DNA from: Edolisoma coerulescens
Taxonomy: Eukaryota > Chordata > Aves > Passeriformes > Campephagidae
DNA: 64,000 bases
Direction of reading: 5' to 3'
NCBI GenBank assembly: GCA_013397115.1
Contig: VWZW01001167.1
Span: forward strand, 1,158,814-1,222,813
In this document: positions 37,001-51,862 of the stretch, piece after piece
Layout: every line of letters begins with the position of its first letter
How positions within the stretch are numbered: the stretch's first letter is position 1
Position numbers and translations under genes: made by a program
The notes under the pieces: model-generated
The model's input: the letters and a program-made list of their open reading frames with translations, nothing else
Database searches by the model: none
What the model was told of the DNA's origin: nothing

Positions 37001-39475
37001 GTAAGATTGGTGCTTTCACTTCGAAAAGCTCTGCTCATGAGATGCCCACCTGAGGCCTCACTGACTCTGTAGTACAGGTGTGCTGCCTCAGGGGAGGACA
37101 CTGGGCAGACACCAAGATGTGCACAGTGGTTTTCTTCTGATATTCCTGCAGAGCTCATGGGCTTTCTACAAGCAGCCACAAATTGACTGGCATTGCTCAA
37201 AAATCCACCAATTTGCAAATGCTGGCGAGACCAAGTTTCTAGCAGTGTAGATCGTTACATTAATGTTATTTAAGGTACAACCAGATCATCATTTTTTAAG
37301 GTAGATTCTTGATAGCTCCCTGTTTGCTACTCACCAAACTTCTCTGACAGTCTAAGGGCATCCCAGGTCTTTGATACTTTGGGCATTCACCCATTTGCGG
37401 CATCATGCAGCATCAGAGGCTCTGGCCTTAATTCTGTGGGCAGCCTTTGTCAGATTTCCTGTCTGCAATACATGCTGCTGAGACCAATGCCATTCTCCAG
37501 AGAGTGTGGGGTGGAATGAACTTTTTGCAGAAACTTTTTTTGTGTGTGTTGTCAGTTTGCTGAGGCTCACATCTTAATTTTGGAGCATCCAGAGCTCTAG
37601 GAATGGATGCATTTGTAGCGGGCCTGAGAGACAATATGTAAAGTTATTGTGGGATTACACAGAGATTAAGCTGAAACAAGGCAAATCAACAGCCCATAAA
37701 CTTCCTGTTTCAGATTATTTAATTTCTTATGCTTTCCACTCCGTGGGTAGTGGGACTATTCAAGCCTGAGATGACAATTGTAAACAGCAATTAGTGGAAT
37801 ACGCTACCTGTTAACTTTGACACAGCCTCTGTTATGAAGCACATTCTTCATACATGAGGAAAAAGTAATGATTTAGTATCTTTTGTGTGCCAGCATTTCT
37901 GCAGTAATCCATTTCAGAAACAAAAATGGAAGTGGTGTAAGTAGAGAGAGGAAAAAACCCAACCCTGTTTGTTCTTGCCTTCCAATGGAGCACCAGAAAG
38001 GCAGGGATTCTCACTATGTATATGTTTAGGTATAATACAAAAATTCTCTTTCTATAAGAAATTTCTGTTTTAAAAATCTGTTTTTAGAAATGCATTGCAA
38101 ATTTGAATTGCAGGTAGAAGTAAAAATTTTTAATATTGAAGGTTTTACATCACTCATTTCCCATTTTTCTCTGATGACTGCTCAAGGAACCAGGATGATT
38201 AATTCAGATGTAGAGACAAGCGTTGTAATTTATAGGCGTTCCACCCTCCAGTGAAATGGAAAAGACTGGACTGAGTTTACTGAAAGCAGACTGTCTTCTG
38301 CTGTTCTCTGTTACTGACTGAACCAAGACTGTTCCACCAAGGCCTTCTGCTCACACTGAGAATTGGTGTGGTTGTGTTGATTTTTGTCTCTTTTTAAGAA
38401 TCCAATTTGTAAAGTAAGTCTCAGCGTGCTTGTAAACAGGTTTATTTATGTTTTTATTGATACCTTCTATCAGATTGTACTCTCCTTAGGGAACAGAAAC
38501 ATAATTTCTTTTCCAATCTGCTGTGTTAAACAGACTTTTTCCTTTCCTTTACTCATATAAGGTCAGGTCTAGATCCAGACATCTGTTTCCAACATCATAT
38601 TTTGTATGATGCTTCTCAGATTACACTCTGTGGCAGCAAGAGTGGGTGGGATATGAACACTTTACAGAGTATTTAAAGAATCAGTTGCATCTTTCTTGCA
38701 TGTTGCTACAGCCAAGCTCCCAGAAATCTGTTCATGTCCAGCTTAAAGACCAGAAACCACTTCCTTTGGAAATGTTTGAAATATGGGTTACTTTGGTACT
38801 TTGCTCTTTACTGCAAATGTGTTCCTGATAAAATATCACAGGCTTTCCATGAATGCACACAGACTAATGAACTCAAAGCTTTCTTTAGGTCAGGAGCTCT
38901 GTTATCATGATTGTTTGATGGCTTTACATCTTTGGACTAAAAAATACGTAATTTAGTGCTCACAGGAGATAATAGCTATGGCTCTGTGTCTGACTGTGTT
39001 GTCAGCCCATATGACATGCATATTTTGGGTGCAGATATGGCACACAAAAAAGGCCATCACCTTCCTCTTTGCTCCCCCTTTGCTAGTAAATACAAGAGTG
39101 ACTAGCTAAACCACATTAATACTGAGTTCTTTACAGTGCTCTGGTGTTTGGGGATAAAATTCTGGTGTTCTAACCCCATCAGAAAGAATACTAAGCCTCA
39201 CATTAAAAGCCCGAAAAGGAACTTAATCTGGATAAACAATTCATCCCAAATTTGACTTGATTTCTTTGTTATACAAATAATACCATTTTCTCTTGACCTG
39301 CAATCTTCTCTCCCGGCCTTCAGAGCAGCCACCTGCAGTTTTGCTTCCAGCCTGCCTCCCTGCTCTGGGGGGCTGGGTGTGATCCCCTCACCACGGCCCT
39401 TCTGGAGCAGAACACTGCCCACTGTCCTGCACTCATTTGGCATTCATGCACCCCAGTTCTCCCACTGTGAGGGTC
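34076..39475. other. non-coding sequence with a GC-richer centre
   Basis: No gene is recognised. The longest open frame of the window (34,861-35,349, minus, 162 codons) lies here in GC-richer sequence and is opposed by open plus-strand frames. It has no domain, and I treat it as chance. Sequence at about 35,560-35,870 is also GC-rich and unassigned. The stretch at about 36,120-36,380 has AT-rich words (for example TTATCATTAAGCC, CTATTTATTAACAATTTAT) reminiscent of conserved non-coding DNA. Confidence 0.5.
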
Positions 39476-39496
39476 ACATCACATCACATCACATCA
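39476..39496 (+). repeat. (ACATC)n pentanucleotide microsatellite
   Basis: Four tandem copies of ACATC are followed by the partial unit A. It is a short simple repeat. Confidence 0.9.
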
Positions 39497-42400
39497 TGAT
39501 TTTTCTATGTATAAAGGACAAGGTAATGCTTCTGAAGTTTGTTGCACAAAAGAGGGAAAAGATACAAGCCTCAGTGCAGTTTCACAACACAAACATCCCA
39601 TAGAGCCTTTATCAGGACTTAGAAACCCTGCAAGGCAGACTCTGACTTACAATCCCCCTTTCCCATCCTGACATTTCCAGCTTGGCCAGAGCAGTCATGA
39701 AATAATTATGAAGGGGGGAAGGATTGCTGTAAGAATTGATCTATATTTACATGAAATTCTGTTGCAGAAGAGGAGGTTTTTCAGATTAGAAATCAACTGT
39801 ACCCACAGTGAAACAAAATCCTTTATTGTTTAACCCTGGGATGGAAAAGGGGAAGAAAGTTAAAAATTATTATTTAGCTCTAAGCTAAGAAAAATATGTA
39901 CTAATATTGGACTTTATTTTCTCCTCTGCTACATCTTCCCCCATTGACTACCTTTTTTTGACCTGCCTGTTCTGATGTCAAATCTTTTTTCTTCCTGTCC
40001 TATAATATCATTAACAAGGACTTAATCAGAAAATCCCACTTGGTGCACTGTATGCATTAATATATTATATATACACTCTACATACAATAATACATTATAT
40101 AGATATTATATGCAATAATAATTGAGTGGTCTTCAAGGTTTATAAAAATGCCAACTTCCATGTCCTTATTGGCAGCAGTATCTTTTCTATAAAATGTTAT
40201 GATACTGTTTTGCAGCATCTGTTTGGTCCTGGGAAGGAAGAAGGAGGGGAGGAGAAATGGACACTCAACAGCTTTTCAGGCAGTGTCTCCAGCTGCCAAT
40301 GATACAAGCCATTATCACTTTTGGGATGGTAAAGACGTGGAAATATCCTCTCTGTGGTGTTTGTGGGCAGTTGTGCAGGTGTCTGACTGCTCTGTTCTGC
40401 TTCAGTCTCAGGTAGATACCTTTCACACCCTCCACTAATCAATCCTAGTCACGAATGCCATCTGCCAGATGCACAGATTACACAGCAGGAAGGGCATTTC
40501 CATCAGTGCTGGCTGAAGTGCCACACACCCCTCGTGCCTCTGGAAATCAGGCTGCTCAACACCCAATGCTTCTCCCAAGCACAGTGAAACCCTGGGACTT
40601 GCTGCAGTAGCTGCCATGTGGTGTTTTGGGCTTCTTGCCAGCATCAAAGGAGTGACCTGGCTTCCCAGAAGCTTTCCAAGCTTTTGTAGCAGAGGTGTAC
40701 TCTGATAGTGTCTGGTGCTGCTCAGGTATGCCACTGACAGGAATACAAACAGGTATAATGGCATTTTTGGGACAGGTCTCTGTTTCCATTAATGAGGTGC
40801 AGAAGAGCTATCTGCAAACAGAATATTCAAAGTTCCTAAAGCTGCAACCTGACCTAAGAATAACCTGTGTGACATCCCCTCTTAAAGAATTGCTTACACC
40901 TTAAAACAATAAATATCATTTGTGAATATGTTTGAGAGCAGAATTCATAAAGATCATCCAAAGTCCTTTCAACCTTCAGCTTTTCATTTTTACCAATTTT
41001 TCAAGACGTTTATATTCCTGCACATTCTGCAGAAGGATAAGAATTTTTTGTTACATGCTGTAATTTAGAGGATCATTGTTCAACACACTAGTGTTTCCAT
41101 GATTGTGAGAGTCCAGAATTTCTTGTTTAAAGGTTTAATAACTTCATTTACTATGATAGTCAAATTTTACAGTGCACATTATATGCAACTTTGAAGCACT
41201 GCATAAAATATTTATACCATGCCTAGATGTGGAAGCTACATTTGTGATTACATTTTTATTCCTGTTAATTATAAATCAAACATGCAGGGGTGATTGCTTT
41301 TTTTGTTCCCTTGGCAAGAATATTTGCAATAAAACTATCTTTGTGCAGAGCCCTTCTGACAGCTCACCAGCACATCAAACTCCAAATTATGAAGAAAATT
41401 CCCATATAAAAATGCACAAGATATTATTCTGTGGAAGTTTCCAAGGTCTCCTTCAGGCCTACCACCTGATTTTGGCTTTGCATAAATTGTAAAGCTCCAT
41501 CTGAGTGGTGTTCATGACAGATAATGGCATCATAACTCTTTATCAGTACTCTTCTGGATCACCCTGCTTTCCTGCTAGCGGCTGTCTGCAGCTCAGTCAT
41601 CAGCAGCACCGCCTGTGTTCATGCAATGATTCACTGACACAGGCAGCAAACTTTTGGGTGAAGGCTATGATGGTATTCCACTGAAAACTAACCTACTTGC
41701 TTTGCTAAATAAAGTAGGGATTGCAAAACCCTCATGTTGAACCCTGACTCTCATTCTGCCAGCCCTGACTGCTCAAACCCAGCCATTCCACCTCTTTCTG
41801 AAAGTATCTGAGGGACATTTAGCCCTGTTAACACATTTAAATCATTTTGTTTTGCTGTCCTACAAGTTAAGAGTGGTACACTCATGTAACTTTACAGTCT
41901 GTTCTCCGGTTATGACTGATTCAACCTAACAGAACAGCAAACTGCTCTATAAATTATAGAGAATGACATCTGTGGTAAGGCTGGTGTACTTGTTATAAGT
42001 AAGTCAGCTGAATTCTTCTGCACTGGCTTCAGTCCTATTTCTCCTTGCTCTACCTGCACACTCTCCATCTTCACACTTGTACAGCTGCAGAAGAAATTGT
42101 TTAGTCAGATTTTATTTTTTTTTAATAAACTTGTACAAATGGACCACCCTCTACTCAGTGGTACTGAATAGCAAATACATAACTAATGTAACAGTGCTAA
42201 AAGTCTTGACAGTACACATATGTAGGACTGGACATCATAATTTTAATAGCACATGCTGTTTTACATATCATTAACACTTTAGCTGAAATTCTCTTGTCTT
42301 AGAGGCCAGCTTAAAATTGTGCTCTTTGTGAGGTCGAGTGTCCTATTATTTTAGGACATAATTCTATTAGAAAAATAAACTCCTAAGATGAATTTTTAAT

Positions 42401-45400
42401 GACAGTTTCCATTTAATTACATGAATTTTGTTCCTAACTGGAATTTTTTAGTAACTCATTTAATTACTGATATAGATCTTATTTCTTTTTTTTTTCCAGT
42501 AGCAAATTGCACAAACATATTGATTAAAAAAATTCAATTAATGATTTTTACACACAAATCATTCATCAGCAATTCATTATCAGTGTTTGCTACTTCAAAA
42601 TCAAGCTAGCAGTTGCTTTGATTAGAAACATGAGCTTCTGTACCATAAAATGTTTCTGAGCTTTGATAGGATAAGCCACATTCCGAATATCATGTGTCAT
42701 AAACAGATAGTATATAAAAAGCTCATTGGCATTGAAGTGAAACCTTAATGGGTTTTTTCCCCCCCAAATACTATTTTAGTGTTATTACAGGCAAGAGAAA
42801 GGGCAGTAAATATGTTCCTGATACAGGGATACTCCTTTCTGTATTCAAATACATTCAAAAAGATGAAATTCCACTTTTTATCCTTTTGTGGCTAAAGACA
42901 AAAGGCCTTGCACAGCAGACATCATCACTAACAAAAACCCAAAAAAACCCCAACTCCAGCCTACATTGATACAGTGAGAACTATTTGGACAATCCAAAGA
43001 GCAGTCACTAGTGAAACCAGCTCATGATGCAACTACAGTCTCCCCCCTCCATTACAGTATTAGGCTGAGATTTCTAGAGTCCTAAATAACTGTGCAAATG
43101 GGAACACCAGACTCACTGCAAGCATTTGACCAAAATTCTCTAATGCAAATCAATGATCGAGGCTATGCTGCTTTTCAGCTTGTTTTAGGAGTGGGTTTTA
43201 GTCAGGCTCTGAAATTGGATGTATTGACCAAATTCATTGAACCAACTTTGTTCTTCTCAGTCTCTGAAATAATGAGTCGGTGTTGGACTGCAGATTTATG
43301 AGCAAGTAGCTGTTAGGCAGGTATGGCTGCAATAGAGTATTAGCATTCATTCCTTCAGAGAAAAATCCCCCAAATCCCAACAACAAACAGTCTGTATAAA
43401 AAGAAAGTAAAGAATAAATAACCATGAATTAAAATCCTCCTCAAACTCCCCTTTAAAAGCAAGACGTGTGGTAATGTTTGATCACCAATAAAGGCAATAA
43501 AATGCAGCATTAACAGAGTTTCAAGTCCTCAATCCCAAATTCAATATTAAAGATTTATTTTTATGGAGAAATCTAGGTGTTACTTCTTGATTTTCTAAGT
43601 CAATATTTTTACAGACAAAACTACTCAGGAAAAAAAAAAGAAATGAATGAAAAACTCATGCTTGAAAGGTGATTTTGAAGTGTCAAACCAAGGAAACTTA
43701 CAGGTGAGGTAATCCTAGCTATCTGTGCAATGAGTGCTCCATGCAATCAGAATGGAAAGGGTCCAGGAGGACCCCAGGGTGCTTGTTCTTGCCCCATGGT
43801 GATGGTTTTCATTAGGTCTCCCTACCCAGACAGGCTGGGAGACAGACCTCCAAGCCTTCCCCAAGACTTTCCCCTTCCTCTTCCTACCCTTGTCTATGCT
43901 GAGCAGTGCCATGGCCCGGGAGAGCATCTTAATAACGTGGATTTTACTGGGGAAAGGGGTACAGAAGAGTGTTAGAACAAAAAAATAAAGTTAGCACCAT
44001 CCAGGAGGTGTTTCCTAGCTGTTGTGCTGTTGCTCAGCATGGGCAGAGCTCACCTCCAGAAGGTGTAAAACTGCTGTCTCCACTGAGGTCAGAGTTGTGC
44101 AGTTAAGTACAGCAATTAATCAAGAATATGTTCTGTACCTGGCAAACAGAAAGACCATGAAAACTGCTGTTACAAAGGGCTCTTTACAGTGCGGAATTGT
44201 CTTTGCATTTATTTCATTTGTGAGTTTCTGCAGCTATGCAGTGAAAGGTCAGGATAATGACAGCAGCGTGGGGCTTTACCCTCTGCTCATGTTTCCAGCT
44301 ACTGCCTTTCCATATCTGCTGCATTTACAACGCTGAGAAAAGCTGAAACTCTTCTTACACAGCTGAGGGAAGAGTGTTAGCTACATAAAACAAGGCATTT
44401 TTCATGGTGGTTGCACATTATCTTCAGGATTAAATGCTTGAAGGGAAACTTGTACCCCAGGTGTCTCTGGGTGGATAGAGAAATGACAACCACAGTTGTA
44501 CTGGGTTCCAAGTGCATGTCATGCTAAGAAAACAGACGTGAGTATTGTGACAGCTGCAGCACTGGAAAGCAAGGAAATCTTACAGTCAGGGTGACAAATG
44601 GAACTTCTACTTTCCCTTGCAGTGAAGAGAGTCTGTTCTTATGACAATTAATTCCTGGATTTCTACATAATAACTATATTATAGAAGAGAACAAAAAAAG
44701 TCTCTTCAATGATTAAGCAATTAACATTTAAAGTATTGAGGGAAACAATAGAAGAATAGATTACTGAGTCAGTTTTGATGGCAGTTATTCTGGTGGAAAA
44801 AGGAGGTGGATTCTCAGCTTTCAGACAAGCTCCACTTGGGATTTCAGTGTGACTGTTCCTGGTCCTGCACAATGGACAGCAAAAGACATGGTTCCAACAA
44901 AGCCCTCCACAGGAACGGCAAGCAGGCTTTGCTTTTAATTGCAAATTCATGTATTTAAATTTCTTCTTTTAGGAAGGCGAGATGTACAATCAAAAGAACA
45001 TTGTGCTATCTGGAAAAGGGCAAATTCCCTAAAGGAGGCTAATGTCCATGAGGAGAAGACTGACCAGCACGATTCTGAGCTATGCCCCTGCTCTGCCCCC
45101 ACCCCAGGCCTCCATGGGTGGTTTCCACAGGACACCTCTGGGGCACAGCGTCCATTGCCAGCACAGGACAAAGTGGAGTCCAAGCAGAGAAGGATTTGAA
45201 GACCGTCTGTTCTGCTAAGACTTGAATAAAAGGACAACAGAGAACAACCACCAAGATAACCCCAAACTAAGTCAATCAAAGTCTCTTGACCTTGTAAGAG
45301 GTGAAGTATGGGTAAGGGGATAAAAGCAGAGCTTACTGGTACTTACCATCTACCAATTTCTTTGCCAACAGGGTAATTTTGCCCGCAATTCCTAAATTTA

Positions 45401-48400
45401 TCATGAGCGTGAAGTGCTGGACCATATCCCTTTCATGGGGACATTTTGCTCTCCTCAGCTCTGGCTGTCAGTCACATTTTGGCTAAGATGTGTCTTCTAA
45501 CTCCCTTTCAGAAAGCCAGAGCCCTAGCAACAGCCATTAAAGCAATGTGTGTCAGCACTTGAGAAAGGGAGAACACATGTGAGCTCTTTGGCTCATATTT
45601 AGAAATCGCTTCAGCCCCCAAAAGCCTCTTGTTATCCTACCCAGTGAATCTGACCTCCTGCCACCCTGGTCAGCACACCGTGTCCTTTCCTCCAGTGCAT
45701 CCATCCTCTTTTACATAAAACAAGGATCTGCAGTGCCAGTGCTCTGCAGCACCACGGGGACTGTACAGCCACAGCTGCTCATCTCTGCTGCCCCCCACGC
45801 ACCTCTTGAGTCTGCATTCCAGACCTGCTGAAAAGGAGGCTAAGAGATAAAACAATGCCTGTGAGAACAGGCAGCACATAGAGGCTGATGCAATTTGTAT
45901 GACTGTAAACACAGGAGTCTATTTTTCACACATCGCACAGAACAAATCCCTGAAAGGCAATGAAAACAAACACCTCCAAATAACATTTTTGTTCTCTGCG
46001 GAAACATCTCCATTGAAGCTATTTTCATACATGAAACCATCAGCAATAAGTTTGGGGTTTTTTCAAAGAAAGAGCTTTTCAGGTTAATGTGGTTTTGTCC
46101 GCAAACTCAGAAAAAGGAGGCAGAGACCTCCTGATACTTTTCCCCAGCATAATATTTAGTGCTTATTAGTAAATCAAAGTTAGTTGCCCCGTGATTTTGC
46201 CATTTCCTTTATTTTGCCTCAGAGGAAAGCACCCCCTGGATTTTTCTGTAGCACCTTGTTTTCCTACAGTATTGATGGATCAGACATCAGTGATGAAGAC
46301 TGGACAGAGGATAAACTGGAATGCGTGTCCCTACAAGGACCTTGACACTCCCATTAAAAGCAGTGGCCTGCTCTAATATATGTCGTATCATCATACTCTT
46401 CCGAGTTTTGCATCTGCTACCCGTGCCTGTTCCTCCATCTATGAATAAAATACATTTTCCACTGCAAAGTCTGAGGAGCAGACAGGGACATCAGAGCTTT
46501 GCAATGGAAAAGGAATCTTACTCATAGCTTGAGTTATCCAAGTAAAATACCAAGTTAGTGTTTGGTGATCTACCTGGAATCATCCAGCCAATACCATTCC
46601 TAGTGCCAGCCTACATGAAACAGAGGATCTGAGAGGGCAGCAGCAGACTGGCAGTCTAGGGAAGAAACAACCTTTGCTGCCTGATGCATGGCACCTTGTT
46701 ACACAGAGGAATAAAACCTTTTCTGGGAAGGGACTTTCTAATGAAGGTTCAACTTGCCTTTATAAGGGATAGGCATTGCTGGAATGGAAGGTACTCGTCG
46801 ACTTCTGTTTATCCCCTGGAAATTTACCCCAGGCAACAAGTTTCCTTGATGGTTATTATGAGCTTCCCCTTTATAGCACAGTGCAAGTTATTGACACCCA
46901 TAATCCTAACACAGCAGTTTCAGAATTACCCCAGGCCTATTAATTTTTTTAATGAAGGACACAGTGTATACAAGAAGTTTCACAACACTAGAATTTGAAA
47001 GCTCTGATCCAACCTATTCAAAGTTAATTGAAAAAAAATCCAGAAACTGAGGAGGAACTGGCTGGGCCATCTGATCCTCTACTGTCACTGTCTAGACTCG
47101 AGAATTTCTGTCCACCACATGTTGCCAGAATGTAAATTGCATACCTGGAAAAGTAAACGAAATCTCAAAATACGTGAGTTTCCAAAAGATGCCATGAGAA
47201 AAATTGAAGGAAACTGATTAACTGCAGAAGTCTCAAAATGCAAAGCTCTCCTCTAAAGAAAGAAAAAAAAAATCAGTTCTTCTTGTCCTTTTATACTGTA
47301 TGGCTTTAATAAACTCCAGGAAGCTGCTGGGGAGGGGGAACTATCCACATGCACACACAGCTTTGAGCTTATCTTTCTGTAAAATAATGAATTGCTTTAA
47401 ATCCATCCCCTACAGCATGACCCAGCTACCCAGTAACAAGGTAGGGGAGTGAGTGGGTTTCCAGTGCTTGATTGCTTCTTAATCATATTCTGTGCACAAA
47501 ATGCCTTCAGAAATCTATTTTACTTTGTATTGTATTCTCTGTTCAGAATGAGAATTCATTCAGCACCGAATTAGTACCTGAGCAAATCAGAGTCACAAAG
47601 ACCCCTGTATATAGCAGTGCAGACATACAAAGCAAAAAAACCAATCAACGTATTTTGAATGTTAAGTCCTTCATAGGAATCTGTAACAAAAAGTCATTCA
47701 TTATGTTGTTTCAGAGAAACAAGTAGAAACTTACCTTTTCAGGTCACTAATTCTTTGAAAAAAGTAATAATAAAAATCCAACTACATTACCTCACATATC
47801 TTCTCTTTGTATGATTACAGTTTTAGCTCTTAATCTGTGGCTTTTCCAGCTGTATTTCAAGAACAAAAATGAAGCATCAGTCATCTGGCAGCTAGCCATG
47901 GAAATCTTCCCCAGTTCAACACTAAGACAGATACATCTCATCTGTGTAAATGTATGCAGGACATCAGCTGATTTAGGAGTGCTACTTTTCACAATATATC
48001 CATTCGAACAGTATTTCTTAGGTATTATCGAGTGGCATTAATTCGCTTAAGAACTCGATTTCCCTCAAGATCATCATAAAAAGCATCATTTCTGTTGCAA
48101 GAGGCATAGCACACCATTAGCAGAGTTTTCTTTTGCCCTGCTGATTGAGGTAAACTGACTGGTGTTCTACAATTATTTTACTTTTGCTGATTTTTTTTTT
48201 TTCTCAAATTTCAATCAGATTTGCCTTGCTTGCATTGAAGATGCTGATAATAGACTGGAAGAAATAGACAGTCACATGTCAGGCACACCAATTCCTTTCT
48301 AAACAGAGTACAGCCCATCCCAGGGTGACAGCATGTTGGTTGTATCACTTTTCCATCTCCACTCAGACAGAAAAATGGAAAGGCTTGAGCTATGCCTGTC

Positions 48401-49130
48401 ATCATAAAACCTGACTCTCAGAATGGCACATGAGTATATCCTTTAATTCTGATTTTGGTCAAAAGTTATATACCAGAGAGAGAGAGACTCACAAAAGCCT
48501 GAGCTGTAAGTAGAATCCTAGGAGTTTTCTCAGTAAAACCACTTCATCCCACTGCTTTTCCCAGCAGGAACCCGGCAGAAACAAGAGATGACAGGTCACC
48601 TCTTGCCCCAGGGCTGCTGTTCTTCCTTTCTTACGACAAACACCTGAGGGCCCCCAGTGACCATCCTGACAGGGGCAGCGTTTTAACAACAAATCATGTC
48701 ACTCCGCTTAAGGGAGCTCAAAAGATTAAGAAGGAATAAGAGTTGGAGGACAGAAGGGAGGAAAACCTTTTCAAGAGGGAAATACCTGGCTGGGTAGGGG
48801 GGAGGGCAAGGGAGCAGTTGCTGAGATGCTCCTGTACAGCTCTGGTTTGAAGGATGTTCATGGTCATGGGAGGGATGCACATGGCACAGATGCTTTACAT
48901 GCTTGCATGTCCATTTCTTAAAAGCCAGAATTCAGGCAACTGCTGGGTGTCTTTCAGGTTCACAGTGTATTTTCTTTAACTTCTCTTTTTCCCATGAGAC
49001 TATAAACAGCTTATAGGAATTTTAAACTGAGTCCAGCAGGACTTAGATGTAGAGAAAGTATCAAATTAACTTGAGCAACAGAAAAGATTTAAACTTTAGC
49101 TGGAGGATAAAAGTGTCATAAAAATATATC
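39497..49130. other. non-coding AT-rich sequence
   Basis: No gene is supported. An alternating TA-rich stretch lies at about 40,051-40,123. Several short open frames (for example 44,022-44,336 plus, 44,947-45,279 minus, 46,684-46,998 plus) show no domain and no paired splice signals. GC-richer patches at about 45,050-45,200 and 45,660-45,830 are unassigned. Confidence 0.55.
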
Positions 49131-49172
49131 TGTATGTGTGTGTGTGTGTGATGCATGTGTGCATATCTATAT
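49131..49172 (+). repeat. (TG)n microsatellite, interrupted
   Basis: A TGTATGTGTGTGTGTGTGTG run is followed by ATGCATGTGTGCATAT and further alternating purine-pyrimidine sequence. It is a typical interrupted dinucleotide repeat. Confidence 0.9.
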
Positions 49173-51862
49173 GCACAACCATATTCATTTTGTAAGCCCT
49201 ACAGTGAGGCTGGGAGGTTAACAACACTTGGATCTCATCCCAAAAAGCAGTCCAGGAGTTGTAGTTGTCATTTGCCCATCCTACTTAATATGGACTGAGT
49301 GATGATATCTGTGTTCAGCAACGTAAAACAGTAGTGTGTAGATTAAAATAAACAAACAGCAAACAAAAGAAAAGTGAGATTAAAGGAAAAAAAAAAACAA
49401 CTTAACCCACTGAATGATTATTTTCTGGAAGGAATGGAGGCAAACCTACTGCAAGGAGCATGCCTGACTATAACAAAAACACTTGCCAGGTTTCCCCATG
49501 GGTTTTATCTTAATAATAAATTTAATCATTTTTAGCCTCTGATTTCTCATGTTAACTTCCTTGTTGTCCAAAGGAATTCCTGCACATATTTGAGCCATCT
49601 CAAGACATATCTTTGTGTCAGCTGTCTCATCTCAGTCACTGAGATGGCAAGGGCCAACTTAAATTTACAAGTTCTCACTACTACCGTTATCTGTGGCCAC
49701 CTTCTTCTGCCCAAATGCTGTGGTTTGTTGTCCCTTTGATTGTTTGGTTATGGCCCAGATTCTCAAACATTCACTAAACACCATAAAAGCAGGACTTCAT
49801 AGAAATGGAAAAGAAATAAGTAATTGCACATTGGGAGGAGGTAATCTTTGAAATCAAGGTCAATATATATATAACTGAGTGCTCTCAGTTACCATAGAAA
49901 ATGCATGTTAAACATGTCAATTTTTAACTAAAGTGCAACACTCCTGCTGAAACATTCCCTGCTCACACCATGCTTTAAAAATAAACATAACTGCATACAG
50001 TACGAAGTGTTCAAGACATGCACTGATTCCTAGTTACTATAAATATGCAACATTTGACAATCAAGTATGGCCAAGGAGTCTGAAGGTCTTAAACCCTCTT
50101 ACATATTCAACAGAGACACTTTTGCTGAGTTGCTGCATGGACTGGAAACCTGGCTTGGATTTTCTGCTTGTCGTGCCCTCTCACTCTGCTAGGCAGTTAA
50201 GTGGGCACTCCTCTCAGGACGATTTCTGCCTGGGTTTTATGAGGTCCCTCTTGTACTGCAAGTTCCCACCAGCATTCAGTCTAGAGAGCTTCTTCTTCCT
50301 GATCTTCTCTGCTCTACATCTGCCTTAAAAACCCTGAGGTGGAAAAGGCAAAGTGATTTGAAAAACGAGTGAGTGCAGAGGGCTTGGTGGGGACAGTTGG
50401 AGTGCACGGGGGCTTCAGCCAGCCAGCAGCTGTTCCCTGATGGCTGAAAGGTGTTTTGGGGAGTGTTGTAAAGCAGACCTCACAACATCTGATGCTCAGT
50501 CTTGTGAAAAAGGCATAATGGGGTTTTGTGGGATTTTAAAACCCTTGTTGTTTTTCATAGATTTTATGTAGTCTCAATAAATACATCTACTAATGGTGTT
50601 GTACCCTTATTTCATATCCTAATACAAAAGCACAGCAAATTAAAAATTTCATTAGACCATACATCCTTTACTCCTGAATTACCAAAAAAATTATAAGGAC
50701 ACTCTGGATTGTTGAGTTTTAATGAGATGATAAAAAATATTCAGGTTGTATTAGCCATTCCAATATTACAGCAATGAAAGCCAAACAACCACCACTAACT
50801 CTTATATTACGTGTCAAGTGAAATGCAGCTGAAATATCTACAGAAGACTGGTTTTTAAAGGTTGCACACTCAGACTGAACCCTTGATGAACATTTTAACA
50901 GTGCCACTCAGAAGAAACCAAAGGAGTAGTGCTAAAACTTACAAAAAAATTCCCACTATATTTTCTGCAAGTCTGTATTTATTACTGAAACCCTTCCACA
51001 TTTAAATATTCTAACAGACTCTTTGAAATATTGTCAAATCCATTGAAATCTTATTGGGATCCTTTCTTACAAACCTTTGCTGAGGAGGAGGGACAGCCTA
51101 GGAGCTCCCGGCCACCACGGCAATGGCATTGGTCTGGTTCTGTGGGACACGACCATTTGCTAGAGGTAACAGGTAACTGAACTCAAAGCAGCATTCACAG
51201 GGGTCCAGCAGTGGCTTCCTGGGGCTAGAACCAGCCATGTAGCTCTGCCTGACACAAAGGAAATCCTATGGTTCTCTTGAAGCAACCAGCCACTTACCAG
51301 CCACTGCTGAGCAGTGCAGTGTTGGTTGGAGACCAACACTTCAGCTCTGCAGGTGCTCCCAGGAGGTAAAGTGTGGTGATTTAAGCCTTGTTTTTCCATC
51401 CTTCCAAGATCTGAAACAACAGATTTTCAAACAGCAAAATATTTTTCTTCAGAGAAAAGCTTTTAGGATCTGGGACTGGATGCAACCAGCTGTTGTCCTT
51501 GGAGAGCTGTATTATGGAGTGGAGGAGGAGAAAACGGTTTCCTGTTTGGAGGAGAAAACTTGTATCTATTCATCTGCAGCTGCACTTGCTCACAGAACTA
51601 GATTACCTGCCAATAAGATAAATTCATGGACTGGGGTGCTGAGACCAAAGGCAGTAGTGTAAAGACCAAGATAAAAACATGATATTAAAAGCATGATATT
51701 ATAAGGAAATTGCTGTAAATTACATGGCTCTGAAATCTGCTGTGTTTGGAGACTGTCTTTTTGTAGCATAGCCATGCTTTTCTGTCGGAACTGGTATCCA
51801 CCCTTTCAAAGCTCCACAAATAGGAGCAAGATGAAGAGGCCTCAGCTGGGTGATGGGGCACA
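49173..51862. other. non-coding sequence
   Basis: I see no supported gene, RNA or repeat family. Open frames at 50,122-50,328 (plus) and 51,160-51,399 (minus) lack recognisable features. Confidence 0.55.

Noticed and set aside
39476..39496. Regular short repeats considered as a CRISPR-like array
   Set aside because: It is a continuous pentanucleotide microsatellite without spacers, in a vertebrate genome.
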